Part shown: piece by piece, positions 32,111 through 40,902 of the stretch | How the letters are laid out: each line of letters opens with the position of its first letter | Position numbering within the stretch: position 1 is the first letter of the stretch | Assembly: GCA_900199595.1 (NCBI GenBank) | Contig: FZRB01000002.1 | Location: forward strand, 157,965-215,971 | Origin: Lachnospiraceae bacterium | GTDB taxonomy: Bacteria; Bacillota; Clostridia; Lachnospirales; Lachnospiraceae | Reading direction: 5' to 3' | Length of the DNA stretch: 58,007 nt | The notes under the pieces: model-generated | The model's database searches: none | Seen by the model: only the letters and a program-made list of their open reading frames with translations | What the model was told of the DNA's origin: nothing | Made by a program: the position numbers and the translations under genes

Positions 32111-33775
32111 TTATTCCTCATCTCCACCCTCAGGTGGTGTTTCAGCAGGTTCCTCGGACGGTGCCTCTGTCGGCGCCTCTGTCTGTTCCTCGGTAGGAGC
32201 CTCTGTAGGTGCCTCAGTCTGTTCTTCGGTCTTCTTTTTCTTCTTTTCCTCAGTTACAGGCTCGTCAGGCTCATCAGCCTCTTCCTGTTCTTCTTCCTCT
32301 TCGTCTTCCTTTTTGGTTTCCTTTTTCTTCTTTTTCTTAGAATCAGCCTTATCGGTATTAACTGCTATCTTAGCCGGTGAAGCATCGTATTTGCTTGTGT
32401 TGACGAGAACAGATTCTGTCTCAACACCATCTACATATACATGCTTCCAGAGCTCTGCAGTATATCCTGTAACAGCTGAAGATACCACTGATTCAGTTCC
32501 CGGAGGAAGATTCTTGTCTTCTGTATAAACAGGCTCTGACGGAGGAGCTATGGTTCCTGTCTGAACTGATTCAAACTCTATAGTTCTGTTGGCAGGTCTG
32601 TATTCTTCTCCATATATGTTAAATGTAAGATATCCGCCATCCCATCCTGCTTCTATATAGATAGGCGCATCAAGATTATTTCTAAATTTGAAATCCAGTA
32701 CTCCTCCTGCTATAGTTGCATCTGCAGATAAAGGTACGTAAGAAACAGGCATACTGTGACACTCTCTCTGGAGAACCTCCAGCTCTGCTCTGAGTACTGC
32801 ATTATATATGGTGGAAGCTACCTGACATACTCCACCACCCGGACTGTCTACGACTTCATTTGCAACAAAGGCATGAGCCAGCTCATATCCGTTGCTGAGC
32901 TCTATAGGAGCTATACAGTTATACACTGATATCTGCTCTCCCGGGAAGAGAACGTGTCCGTCAACCAGTGAAGATGCTCTCTCAACATTTACACAACGGG
33001 AAGCTCCGCTTGAGCCATACTCTGTAGTATAAGAACCTAGAAGGTCCTTTATTCTTGCAAGCTGCTTTTCTCTTTCACCCTCAGCATTATTATTAAGAAT
33101 GATGCTTGTTGTAATATCTGAACCTGAATATCCCTGCTCATTTATCTTTGTTTCGATAGCCTTCTCGATAGCCTTTGCATCCGGACTTAAGGTCTCCCCC
33201 TTTGCTTTTACGCTGATGGAATCTCCATTTTTTGATATGGTATAACCACCGTCTCCACTCAAAGCACTTCCTATACCATTATCAACCATCTGGCTTATGA
33301 TACTGCTGCTTACAGTTTTATTTACAGTAAGATCTACCGGGGTGTTTTCCAGAAGCTTGGTCTCTTTAAATCTGTGGAGTACATTTCCTGAATTACCATA
33401 TCTCAGAGCTTCTTCAACCACATCCGAGGTATTATCACTAAGACCCATTTCGCCCAAAGTAGCAACCACATCACCATATTCACTGGTGAGAGTTACATTT
33501 ACATCATCCATATTTCCGGCACTTCCCAGAGCCTTCATAGCCTCCTGGTAAGTCAGGCCGCTTACATCCTGACCGTTAATGGATATGTTATTCTTTATAG
33601 TCAGGCCTTCATATTTCTTTTCCAATTCTGCGTCTGTTTCGGATGCATCTGTGGAAGTAGCATCTGTAGGGGTATTCTTTTCAGCCATTACCTTATGTGG
33701 GGCACAGGTAATAACGAAACAGGCAGAAAGCAAAATAGCAAGCATGCTTTTATATGCTTTTTTCAAATTAATCAT
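32111..33775 (-). CDS. VanW family secreted/envelope protein
   Basis: A 554-residue exported protein. A signal/anchor helix (MLAILLSACFVITCAPHKV) is followed by a Thr/Asp/Glu-rich spacer, a peptidoglycan-binding-like region (about 60-230, with INGQDVSGLTYQEAMKAL and NGDSISVKAKGETLS) and the VanW domain (about 260-400, SLVDGHVLFPGEQISVYN, GGGVCQVASTIYNAVLRA, SMPVSYVPLSADATIAGG). A beta-lactamase-inhibitor-like C-terminal strand region and a 95-residue tail of Lys/Glu runs and APTEAPTEEQTE repeats complete it. VanW's role is unknown, though it lies near vancomycin-resistance genes in some strains. The repetitive tail suggests length variation. A signal-peptide Cys at about residue 24 makes a lipoprotein possible but no clear lipobox follows. 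Confidence 0.9.
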   Translation of the reverse strand: MINLKKAYKSMLAILLSACFVITCAPHKVMAEKNTPTDATSTDASETDAELEKKYEGLTIKNNISINGQDVSGLTYQEAMKALGSAGNMDDVNVTLTSEYGDVVATLGEMGLSDNTSDVVEEALRYGNSGNVLHRFKETKLLENTPVDLTVNKTVSSSIISQMVDNGIGSALSGDGGYTISKNGDSISVKAKGETLSPDAKAIEKAIETKINEQGYSGSDITTSIILNNNAEGEREKQLARIKDLLGSYTTEYGSSGASRCVNVERASSLVDGHVLFPGEQISVYNCIAPIELSNGYELAHAFVANEVVDSPGGGVCQVASTIYNAVLRAELEVLQRECHSMPVSYVPLSADATIAGGVLDFKFRNNLDAPIYIEAGWDGGYLTFNIYGEEYRPANRTIEFESVQTGTIAPPSEPVYTEDKNLPPGTESVVSSAVTGYTAELWKHVYVDGVETESVLVNTSKYDASPAKIAVNTDKADSKKKKKKETKKEDEEEEEQEEADEPDEPVTEEKKKKKTEEQTEAPTEAPTEEQTEAPTEAPSEEPAETPPEGGDEE

Positions 33776-33855
33776 CCTCTTTCCCTCATATATTTGGATT
33801 CTTCGCTAAGCTCAGAATTATTTTAGTTACCTTTTTCTATAAGTCTGATTCAGAG

Positions 33856-33966
33856 TTACAGAATAGCAGAAAGCAGACCAACTACCATTCCGAGAACAAG
33901 AAGTATGCTTATTACTGCCGCTATAACTCTTGCCTTTTTCTTTCCCTTTTTACTGAAATCGATCAT
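33856..33966 (-). CDS. 36-aa single-helix membrane peptide
   Basis: A short gene with a strong site (GGAGG 7 nt before the ATG at 33966) encoding MIDFSKKGKKKARVIA followed by a 20-residue hydrophobic helix ending LLSAIL. The basic N-terminus and single C-terminal helix are like small membrane proteins found widely in Firmicutes (for example Prli42-like peptides); I cannot say it is one. It lies between nth and the VanW gene on the same strand and is too short for most gene finders. Coding is supported by the ribosome site and a hydrophobic pattern uninterrupted up to the stop. Confidence 0.65.
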   Translation of the reverse strand: MIDFSKKGKKKARVIAAVISILLVLGMVVGLLSAIL

Positions 33967-34018
33967 GGATATTCCTCCTTACTGGTTTTATCCTTTATAT
34001 TTTATGAAGGCATCATAC

Positions 34019-34660
34019 TCATTTTCTGACGCCATATCTGCATATTTCTTTAAGTACACACTCACCACATCTGGGTCTACGGGCTATGCACACTTTTCTT
34101 CCATGGGCTATCACCTGGAAATTATATAATATCCACTGCTGTTCGGGAAGCACCTTCATAAGATCCTTTTCAACCTTTTCAGGATCATCCTCCTTTGTGA
34201 GTCCCACCAGCTTTGAAACTCTTTTAACATGTGTATCTACAACTATCGACTGTATGCCGTATATATTTCCTCTTATTACATTTGCAGTCTTTCTCCCGAC
34301 CCCGGGAAGAGTGACCAGTTCATCTATGTCTGATGGCACCTCTCCATTATAATCAGAAAGGAGTACATTTGCACAGGCTATTATATTCTTTGCTTTATTA
34401 CGGTAAAAGCCTATGGAATATATATCTTTTTCAAATTCAGATATATCCGCATCAGCAATATCGGACAGCTCCGGATATTTTTTATAAAGCTCCTTTGTAA
34501 CCTGATTAACCCTTTCATCAGTACACTGCGCTGAAAGAATCGTAGCAAAAAGAAGCTGCCAGGGCTTTTGGGGATCATACTCCAGATAGCACCTGAGATC
34601 TGTTCCGTATTCACTATTCAGTCTATCACATACTTCTCTTGCAAGTTCCGACTTTTTCAT
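34019..34660 (-). CDS. nth: Endonuclease III (DNA glycosylase/AP lyase)
   Basis: A 213-residue base-excision repair enzyme that removes oxidised pyrimidines. The ATG at 34660 was chosen because GGGAGAGAG precedes it; the longer frame to 34711 would run through the upstream terminator. Motifs: helix-hairpin-helix LPGVGRKTANVI with the catalytic Lys, the catalytic Asp in VVDTHVKRVS, and a C-terminal [4Fe-4S] loop with spacing C-x6-C-x2-C-x5-C (CIARRPRCGECVLKEIC). Length and motifs are complete. It is encoded downstream of the DUF815 ATPase with a terminator between them, so it may have its own promoter. Confidence 0.96.
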   Translation of the reverse strand: MKKSELAREVCDRLNSEYGTDLRCYLEYDPQKPWQLLFATILSAQCTDERVNQVTKELYKKYPELSDIADADISEFEKDIYSIGFYRNKAKNIIACANVLLSDYNGEVPSDIDELVTLPGVGRKTANVIRGNIYGIQSIVVDTHVKRVSKLVGLTKEDDPEKVEKDLMKVLPEQQWILYNFQVIAHGRKVCIARRPRCGECVLKEICRYGVRK

Positions 34661-34672
34661 GAACTCTCTCCC

Positions 34673-34710
34673 AAAAATATGACAAAAGTGAACCAGGTTC
34701 ACTGCTGTCA
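34673..34710 (-). terminator. Terminator after DUF815 ATPase gene
   Basis: On the minus strand the stem TGACA...TGTCA with inner GTGAACC/GGTTCAC is followed by TATTTTT. A second small hairpin TGTCGC-TT-GCGACA lies just upstream (34711-34724). Confidence 0.75.
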
Positions 34711-34731
34711 TGTCGCAAGCGACACTCTTTT

Positions 34732-36144
34732 TTATAAATGACCGATCAGGTTATCGATAAGCTGCTGGGCTGCGCGTCCGGTCATTCCACCATGGCTTAC
34801 GCTCCACTTGTTAGCTTCTCTGAGAAGCTCTTCTAATGAATAATCTGCGTCTGTGCCTTCTGCTGCTTCTCCCGAAGCCGGTACCGTTATTCCGGCACGT
34901 TCTGCAAGCACTTTTACTATCTCGTCATACTCCTTCTTGTTCGGCTTCATATATGGAATGGTAATACCAAATCTGCTGACAAGGGACAGCTTCTCCTGAA
35001 TCGTATCGGAACGATGCTTATCCAGTTCCACATCCTTGATGTCATTCCAGGTCTCTCTTATGAGATTACGCCTGTTAGAGGTCGCGTAGATAAGTATATT
35101 ATCAGGTCTTGTTTCAAGGCCGCCTTCTATAACCGCCTTCAGATATTTATACTCTGTTTCATCCTCTTCAAAGGACAGATCATCCATATAAATGATGAAC
35201 TTATAATTTCTGTTCTTCAGACCTGAAATAATAGTAGACAGTTTTCTCATCTGATGCTTATAGAGTTCGATCATTCTGAGACCTCTGTCAGAATATTCAT
35301 TGATAAGAGCCTTAATGCTTGTTGATTTTCCTGTTCCGGCATCACCGAACAGAAGTACGTTATTGGCAGGCTTTCCGTCGAGGAAGGCCTCTGTATTATC
35401 ACGAAGCTTTTTCTTCTGTATCTCATAGCCTATCAGATCATCCAGCTTGGTCTCATCGGTATTACTGATGGACTTTAGCAGGACTCCGCCGGACAGAATT
35501 ATGCTGTCTGCGGTATTCTCTAAAGAAGCATCCGATACTCTGAACACCTTATTCAGTCCCAGAGAACCCACTCCGTGCTTTCTGTAAAATGAAGTAACAA
35601 GCTTAAGTGTACTCTCTGCCGCCATTAATTCGGCATCATCTGCTCCCGATTCTTTAGCAGAATTAATAGCCGAAGCCATGTCATCACTCAGTTTTCTGAC
35701 TCTTGCGGATACATTTTTATTGAAGAGCTGTGCTCTTTTATGTATGGCCTTATAGTCTGTAATCGTTGAAAAACAGTCTATCTGAAGTTCCTTCTCGACC
35801 ACTGAAAAATCATAGTCAAATATCCTGTTGAATATCTTCATGTCATTCAGGACAAAACCACCCGCACTTCCTTCTTCTATGGAAGCACGTTCGGAGGTAA
35901 GGGAAAATGGATTCTCATTCATAACAAGCACATAAGCTATGTAATCATGCCACAGATTCTTATCAAATCCAAAATCCGTTCCCAGGCTGAGGAGCCTTCT
36001 GATTTCTCTATAGGTACGGCTCACAAGCTCAGTCTTATCATAGCTGCCGCTTTCAAAATCACGGATAACATCGGCGATATTCCAAAGTATACTGTCATCG
36101 CCGAGTTCACGAAACATTATCAGTTGGGAAAGTTCATTATACAT
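34732..36144 (-). CDS. AAA+ ATPase, DUF815 family
   Basis: A 470-residue cytosolic ATPase. An N-terminal helical region of about 220 residues is followed by the AAA+ module: Walker A LLFGDAGTGKSTSIKALI, Walker B FIIYMDDLSFEE, sensor 1 ILIYATSNRRNL and an Arg-finger region near ETWNDIKD. DUF815 proteins resemble the ATPase of moxR/ClpX-like assemblies and are widespread in Clostridia without known function. It starts 2 nt after the murJ stop (GAGG site inside the murJ end), so it is translated with the flippase. The fact that it follows murJ may hint at an envelope role but this is inference. Confidence 0.85.
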   Translation of the reverse strand: MYNELSQLIMFRELGDDSILWNIADVIRDFESGSYDKTELVSRTYREIRRLLSLGTDFGFDKNLWHDYIAYVLVMNENPFSLTSERASIEEGSAGGFVLNDMKIFNRIFDYDFSVVEKELQIDCFSTITDYKAIHKRAQLFNKNVSARVRKLSDDMASAINSAKESGADDAELMAAESTLKLVTSFYRKHGVGSLGLNKVFRVSDASLENTADSIILSGGVLLKSISNTDETKLDDLIGYEIQKKKLRDNTEAFLDGKPANNVLLFGDAGTGKSTSIKALINEYSDRGLRMIELYKHQMRKLSTIISGLKNRNYKFIIYMDDLSFEEDETEYKYLKAVIEGGLETRPDNILIYATSNRRNLIRETWNDIKDVELDKHRSDTIQEKLSLVSRFGITIPYMKPNKKEYDEIVKVLAERAGITVPASGEAAEGTDADYSLEELLREANKWSVSHGGMTGRAAQQLIDNLIGHL

Positions 36145-36146
36145 AT

Positions 36147-37727
36147 CTAACCTCGAAGCTTTCTCTTTATCATACCAATTACCGGAGTAACCTCCTGCAT
36201 CTTAAGAATAAGTGCCATGGCAACATAGGTTGCTCCTCCTACCATTACAGATACTGCCAGCTCAAGGATCTGGAACTTCTTTGTATCTACAGGTATATAG
36301 TGTTCAAAAATGATTATACAGGCTGTTGTTACAATAAACATAACAGCACAGGACATGGCACATTTCAGGACAGAATCCTTTATTTCTTTTCCGTTAATGC
36401 TGCCAACCTTACGTCTCAGAAAATATGTCTGTACAGCTACACTGCAGAGGCCGGCCACTGAGTACGCTATAGCTATACCGTTTCCTCCCCAGAACTTTGA
36501 GAATATCGCAGTAAGCGCCATGTTCAGACACAGAATAAATATGTTTATCTTAACAGGAGTCTTCGTCTCTTTAATCGCATAGAAGCCCTGAAGCATTATC
36601 TGTCTTACAGAATATCCTATCATACCAACACAGTAGAAAGCCAGAACAGTAGCCAGAATCGGTACATTTTCAGGCGAAAAGCTTCCCTGAAGATATACAG
36701 CTCTTATGAAAGGAACTCTTACTGCTATAAGACCCACTGCACATGGAAGTATGATAAATGTAACAGTTCTTGTAGACATGGATATATCGCTCTTGAAATT
36801 ATCCATTTCATTTTTATTAAAATGCTCAACCATAGTCGGGAAAATGGAAAGGGCTATCGAAAGAGCAAATATATTGATGGGCAGCTGCATGATACGCTGC
36901 GCCTGCTTTACGGTTGCAAGCATTCCCTGCGCAGCACCAGATGCAAATCTGTTATTCACCACCAGATTGATCTGTGTAACAGCTATTCCTATAAGCACGG
37001 GACCGAACAGCTTGAAGAACTGTCTGACACCCTCGTGATCAAAATCGATGACTTTCTTGTACTTAAATCCGTGCTTCATTATCGGGAAGACCATAACCAG
37101 CACTTCTATAATAGCGCCGACTACAACACCGATTGAAAAACCTGCTATTCCTGTTCCAAGAGACAGAAGCAGTACACCGACACCGATTATCGCTATGTTA
37201 TAAAGAACAGCACCTATCGAAGGCGGTGCAAAGTCTTTGTAGGACTGAAGTATACCCATGCATATTCCGGCTATGCACATAAAGAAGCCCTGAAAGAACA
37301 TGATTCTTGTCAGAGTATAGGTAAGCTTGATAGCTTCCGGAGACCAGTTGGTATAATCCACCGTCAACGCAGTCAGCTGCGGTGTAAATATTTCTCCTAA
37401 AACGCAAAGAAAAGCTGCAACTATTGCAACTAGATTTAATACTGTACTGGCCATCCTGTAGCCGTCTTCATATTTCTTTTCTGCCAGATATCCTCCGAAA
37501 ACAGGAATGAACGCAGCTGAAAGACCACCACCAACAAGTATGGTATATATAAGATCCGGTATCGTAAACGCCGCAAAGTATGCATCCATCTGATCACTCA
37601 GGTCGAATACAGAAGTCATAACGATATCTCTCACATATCCCAGCAGGCTGGAGAGCATATTCGTAACCACCAGTATTCCGGTCGCTTTCATAACGCCAGA
37701 CCTTGTTTTTGATTTCATTTCGCTCAT
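36147..37727 (-). CDS. murJ: Lipid II flippase MurJ
   Basis: A 526-residue, about 14-helix membrane protein of the MOP superfamily that exports lipid-linked peptidoglycan precursor. The start ATG at 37727 (MSEMKSKTRSG) fits the family's N-terminus, TGILVVTNMLSSLLGYVRDIVMTSVFDLSDQMDAYFAAFTIPD, with the conserved Arg of helix 1 (GYVRD). The frame stays open to 37769 but that part overlaps the terminator of the upstream gene. There is no ribosome site; instead an extended -10 ends 7 nt before the ATG, pointing to a leaderless mRNA. It is followed, 2 nt later, by the DUF815 ATPase. Confidence 0.93.
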   Translation of the reverse strand: MSEMKSKTRSGVMKATGILVVTNMLSSLLGYVRDIVMTSVFDLSDQMDAYFAAFTIPDLIYTILVGGGLSAAFIPVFGGYLAEKKYEDGYRMASTVLNLVAIVAAFLCVLGEIFTPQLTALTVDYTNWSPEAIKLTYTLTRIMFFQGFFMCIAGICMGILQSYKDFAPPSIGAVLYNIAIIGVGVLLLSLGTGIAGFSIGVVVGAIIEVLVMVFPIMKHGFKYKKVIDFDHEGVRQFFKLFGPVLIGIAVTQINLVVNNRFASGAAQGMLATVKQAQRIMQLPINIFALSIALSIFPTMVEHFNKNEMDNFKSDISMSTRTVTFIILPCAVGLIAVRVPFIRAVYLQGSFSPENVPILATVLAFYCVGMIGYSVRQIMLQGFYAIKETKTPVKINIFILCLNMALTAIFSKFWGGNGIAIAYSVAGLCSVAVQTYFLRRKVGSINGKEIKDSVLKCAMSCAVMFIVTTACIIIFEHYIPVDTKKFQILELAVSVMVGGATYVAMALILKMQEVTPVIGMIKRKLRG

Positions 37728-37734
37728 GCGTGTG

Positions 37735-37743
37735 ATTATACCA
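37735..37743 (-). promoter_or_regulatory. Extended -10 promoter of murJ (leaderless)
   Basis: TGG-TATAAT on the minus strand (37743-37735), with only CACACGC between it and the ATG at 37727. The predicted start point is at or within a base or two of the ATG, and no Shine-Dalgarno sequence exists upstream. Confidence 0.7.
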
Positions 37744-37760
37744 TGAAAGAAACAAAAGAA

Positions 37761-37786
37761 AAAGGGCAAAATTGCTTTTGCCCTTT
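37761..37786 (-). terminator. Terminator after Fn3-like secreted protein gene
   Basis: A perfect 11-bp stem AAAGGGCAAAA/TTTTGCCCTTT with a TTGC-type loop; the minus strand then reads TTCTTTTG. It lies 6 bp after the stop codon. Confidence 0.85.
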
Positions 37787-37791
37787 AGTAT

Positions 37792-38745
37792 TTAGTGATA
37801 TTTGATATACTTGATATTTACCTGCTTCAGAACAGTTGATTTATACTTTTTGCCCTTAACCTTTACATCTGCTGTAACAAAAAGTCCGTTGTAGAAGTAT
37901 GACTTTGGAAGTTCTGTTGAAAGTGTACTTCCGCTTACCTTCTTAACCTTCTTGTATGTATCGGTTCCGGTCATTCTGTAAATTGTATAGCTCTGAGCGT
38001 TCTTTACTTTATTCCAGTACAGTCTGCCTGTCGAAGCTGATGCAGCCTCACCCTTTTTAATCTTTGCTCCGGGAACAAATGCCTTAGCCTTGCTCCACTT
38101 GCTATATACTTTCTTACCGTTATCAAGGGTTTTGTAGCTTCGGATAGATACCTTGAATCCTGCATTCTTAGCTTTCTTGATAGTCTTCTTGAAGCTCTGT
38201 ACATACTTGTACTCACCATAGCTGGAGCAGTTTGACTTTACATTCTTGTAAGTCTTTATCTTCTTTCCTGCCAGAGTTGTTATCTTAACATCATAGCCAT
38301 CCGGAACATAATATGAATCCGCCTTTACACCATACCATCTTAAATCAACACTTGCTGAACCTGCTATCCATTCCCATACTGTAATAGTATTTGGAACTAC
38401 AGGTGCTGTATAACCAACTGCTGTACCTGATATATTTGTTGCACCAAGCGCTGTATTTACTTTTACAAGTATTGCATAGCCCTTTGAAAGACCGCTTACA
38501 TTTAATGTATACGAATTAGCAGTGGTCTGAACAGGATCAGAATATGTAGATCCATCATAGATTATAACATCATAGCTGACTGCTCCCGGATACTTATCCC
38601 AGGTCCAGGTTATGGATTTACCATTTACTGCCCCTGTCTGCTTCAGATTGGTGATAGCACCTTCATCTGCTCTTGAATTTGTTGAAAAACCAAAAGTGAA
38701 AGCCAGAGCCAGGATAATACATATAACTCTTTTAATTCCCTTCAT
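37792..38745 (-). CDS. Secreted fibronectin type III-like protein
   Basis: A 317-residue exported protein with a signal peptide (MKGIKRVICIILALAFTFGFSTNSRA). Residues about 30-115 form one Fn3-like domain (SITWTWDKYPGAVSYDVIIYDGSTYSDPV...), 120-215 a second (SVDLRWYGVKADSYYVPDGYDVKI), and 235-317 a third (GRLYWNKVKNAQSYTIYRMTGTDTYKKVKKVSG). The second half is unusually rich in Lys and Tyr, giving a strongly basic protein. No anchor motif is present, so it may bind the wall or glycans. The function is not known. It is monocistronic or follows the next secreted protein gene; a terminator ends the unit. Confidence 0.8.
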   Translation of the reverse strand: MKGIKRVICIILALAFTFGFSTNSRADEGAITNLKQTGAVNGKSITWTWDKYPGAVSYDVIIYDGSTYSDPVQTTANSYTLNVSGLSKGYAILVKVNTALGATNISGTAVGYTAPVVPNTITVWEWIAGSASVDLRWYGVKADSYYVPDGYDVKITTLAGKKIKTYKNVKSNCSSYGEYKYVQSFKKTIKKAKNAGFKVSIRSYKTLDNGKKVYSKWSKAKAFVPGAKIKKGEAASASTGRLYWNKVKNAQSYTIYRMTGTDTYKKVKKVSGSTLSTELPKSYFYNGLFVTADVKVKGKKYKSTVLKQVNIKYIKYH

Positions 38746-38791
38746 TAATAACTCCTTTTTATTTCCTCGATTTGTTCATAATGACAAACAA

Positions 38792-39346
38792 TTATTTAAT
38801 CTTTAAAGTATATGCAGATTTCTTAGTAGATATTCCTGCAAAATAGCCTTCCATCCAGATAGTCTCACCCTTCTTAAGCTTTATGGTAGCTGTTCTGCTT
38901 GTCTTATAATGATTTACCTTATCTCCATATGCTGTCCAGTTTGCTAAAAATGCGCTGTTAGCAACCTGGATACTTGTTGTCTTTCCGCCATATGTCTTTA
39001 CTTTCTCAGCCCATACATACTTTCCGTAATTAAGCTTTCTTACAGTAAAGTAGCCATTAATCTTCTTACTTGAATCAGCAGGATCATATACATTACTAAA
39101 TGTAATCTTATATGTCTTGGTAGCAGGTGCTGTAAACTTTACATAGCTGTGCTGCTTTTTCATAGTAACTTTAGTGGTTCCTTTTTTAACAGCTGGGGCC
39201 TTATTAAACTTCTTCTCAAGAACCGATGTAGTTACCTTCTTTGTCTTTGCTTCTACATTAACCTTTCCGACACCTTCGAACATTACAAAAAATGTACAAA
39301 GTACCATTACAATTGCTAATGCTTTCTTTAAACTGTTTAACTTCAT
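38792..39346 (-). CDS. Small basic secreted protein, family not recognised
   Basis: A 184-residue exported protein. The signal peptide (KALAIVMVLCTFFVMFEGVGKVNVEA) is followed by a beta-rich domain of about 145 residues: VKKGTTKVTMKKQHSYVKFTAPATKTYKITFSN, FTVRKLNYGKYVWAEK and KLKKGETIWMEGYFAG. The KFTAPATKTYKITF and KGETIWMEG strands resemble prepeptidase-type (PPC) beta domains found in secreted proteins, but the match is weak. It is Lys-rich and lies 46 bp before the next secreted Fn3-like gene on the same strand. Start: GGAGGAAAT precedes the ATG at 39346. Confidence 0.75.
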   Translation of the reverse strand: MKLNSLKKALAIVMVLCTFFVMFEGVGKVNVEAKTKKVTTSVLEKKFNKAPAVKKGTTKVTMKKQHSYVKFTAPATKTYKITFSNVYDPADSSKKINGYFTVRKLNYGKYVWAEKVKTYGGKTTSIQVANSAFLANWTAYGDKVNHYKTSRTATIKLKKGETIWMEGYFAGISTKKSAYTLKIK

Positions 39347-39373
39347 ATTTCCTCCTGAATATTAAATCACTAT

Positions 39374-39436
39374 GCAGGTGTCATATATATTTTAATGACA
39401 CCTGCACGACAATGTATTATGTAATATAGAATTATA
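39374..39436 (-). promoter_or_regulatory. Promoter and leader hairpin of the small secreted protein gene
   Basis: An extended -10 TGT-TATAAT (39439-39431, minus) starts a leader of about 78 nt. A perfect 10-bp inverted repeat GCAGGTGTCA/TGACACCTGC (39374-39383, 39396-39405) lies inside it, between promoter and AGGAGG. It may stabilise the 5' end or act in regulation. Confidence 0.6.
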
Positions 39437-39512
39437 ACATCTGAAAACTTCTTTTTATATTGTCAATAATAAACAAATCCTTTGGTGCATGTTGCACACA
39501 AGCTAGTGTTTG

Positions 39513-40898
39513 TTACCATTTATTCTGGATATACTCATCCATTGCTGCAGCAGCTTTCTTTCCTGCTCCCATGGCAAGGATAACTGTTGCTGCACCTGTA
39601 ACTGCATCACCACCGGCGAAGACACCTTCACGACTGGTTGCTCCTGCATCATCAGCTACTATACAGCCACGCTTGTTTGTCTCAAGTCCGTCTGTTGTAC
39701 TCTTGATAAGCGGATTAGGTGAAGTACCGATAGATACGATGAAGCAGTCTGCTTCGATCTCATTTATCTTTCCTTCGATAGGAACAGGACTTCTTCTTCC
39801 TGACTCATCAGGTTCTGAAAGCTCCATCTCCTGACAACGGATAGCCTTAACTCTTCCGTCCTCTCCAACAACCTCGATAGGATTGTTAAGCAGCTTGAAG
39901 ATGATTCCTTCCTCGATAGCGTGCTCAACCTCTTCCTTACGTGCGGGAAGCTCTTCCATGGAACGTCTGTAAACGATTGTTACCTCTGCTCCGAGACGCT
40001 TTGCTGAACGCGCAGCATCCATGGCAACATTTCCACCACCAACTATTACGGCTTTCTTAGGATGTTCAATAGGGGTAGATGAACCTTCCTTAAATGCCTT
40101 CATAAGGTTAATTCTTGTAAGGAACTCATTAGCTGAATAAACTCCGTTCAGATTCTCGCCCGGGATATTCATGAATCTCGGAAGACCTGCACCTGAACCG
40201 ATAAATACAGCTTCGAAACCGAACTCATCAAAGAGTTCATCAACTGTTATTGATTTACCAATGACTACATTTGTCTCTATCTTAACACCAAGTGCCTTAA
40301 GACCGTCTACTTCCTTCTGAACTATAGCCTTTGGAAGACGGAACTCAGGAATTCCGTAAGCCAGAACTCCGCCCGGTGTATGAAGTGCTTCATATATAGT
40401 TACGTCATAGCCCTTCTTTGCAAGGTCTGATGCACATGCAAGACCTGAAGGACCACATCCGATTACTGCAGCCTTGTGACCGTTGCTTGCCGGCTTCTCA
40501 GGAGCTGTTGTTACATTCTTATTGTGCCAGTCTGCAACAAATCTCTCCAGACGTCCGATACCTACAGGCTCACCCTTGATACCTCTTACGCACTTGGACT
40601 CACACTGTCTCTCCTGTGGGCAGACACGTCCACATACTGCAGGAAGTGAGCTGGAACGATTGATTACCTGATATGCTCCCTCGTAATCCTTCTCAACTAT
40701 CTTCTGAATAAATTCAGGAATAGCAATCTGTACAGGGCAGCCATCCATACATGGATGATTCTTACAATTGAGACATCTTGCTGCCTCATCAAGAGCCTGC
40801 TCCTCTGTATATCCCAGAGCAACCTCTTCAAAATTCTTATTTCTTACATTTGGATCCTGTGAAGGCATAGGATTCTTATCCATTCTCATATTCGGCAT
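39513..40898 (-). CDS. nfnB: NADPH-dependent ferredoxin:NADP+ oxidoreductase, large subunit (NfnB-like)
   Basis: A 461-residue flavoprotein of the glutamate synthase small-chain type. The N-terminal region holds two [4Fe-4S] clusters (CLNCKNHPCMDGCPV and CGRVCPQERQCESKCVRG), followed by the FAD motif GCGPSGLACASDLAKKGYDVTIYE and the NADP motif IVGGGNVAMDAARSAKRLGAEVTIVYRRS. Paired with the next gene this is the layout of NfnAB, the bifurcating transhydrogenase linking ferredoxin, NADH and NADPH. A stand-alone GltD role is less likely because no gltB is present. Four bases separate it from the upstream nfnA stop. Confidence 0.9.
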   Translation of the reverse strand: MPNMRMDKNPMPSQDPNVRNKNFEEVALGYTEEQALDEAARCLNCKNHPCMDGCPVQIAIPEFIQKIVEKDYEGAYQVINRSSSLPAVCGRVCPQERQCESKCVRGIKGEPVGIGRLERFVADWHNKNVTTAPEKPASNGHKAAVIGCGPSGLACASDLAKKGYDVTIYEALHTPGGVLAYGIPEFRLPKAIVQKEVDGLKALGVKIETNVVIGKSITVDELFDEFGFEAVFIGSGAGLPRFMNIPGENLNGVYSANEFLTRINLMKAFKEGSSTPIEHPKKAVIVGGGNVAMDAARSAKRLGAEVTIVYRRSMEELPARKEEVEHAIEEGIIFKLLNNPIEVVGEDGRVKAIRCQEMELSEPDESGRRSPVPIEGKINEIEADCFIVSIGTSPNPLIKSTTDGLETNKRGCIVADDAGATSREGVFAGGDAVTGAATVILAMGAGKKAAAAMDEYIQNKW

Positions 40899-40902
40899 AG
40901 CT

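Noticed and set aside
39513-40898. Glutamate synthase small chain (GltD)
   Set aside because: No large-chain gene is near, while the adjacent PyrK-type gene makes the NfnAB pair the better explanation.
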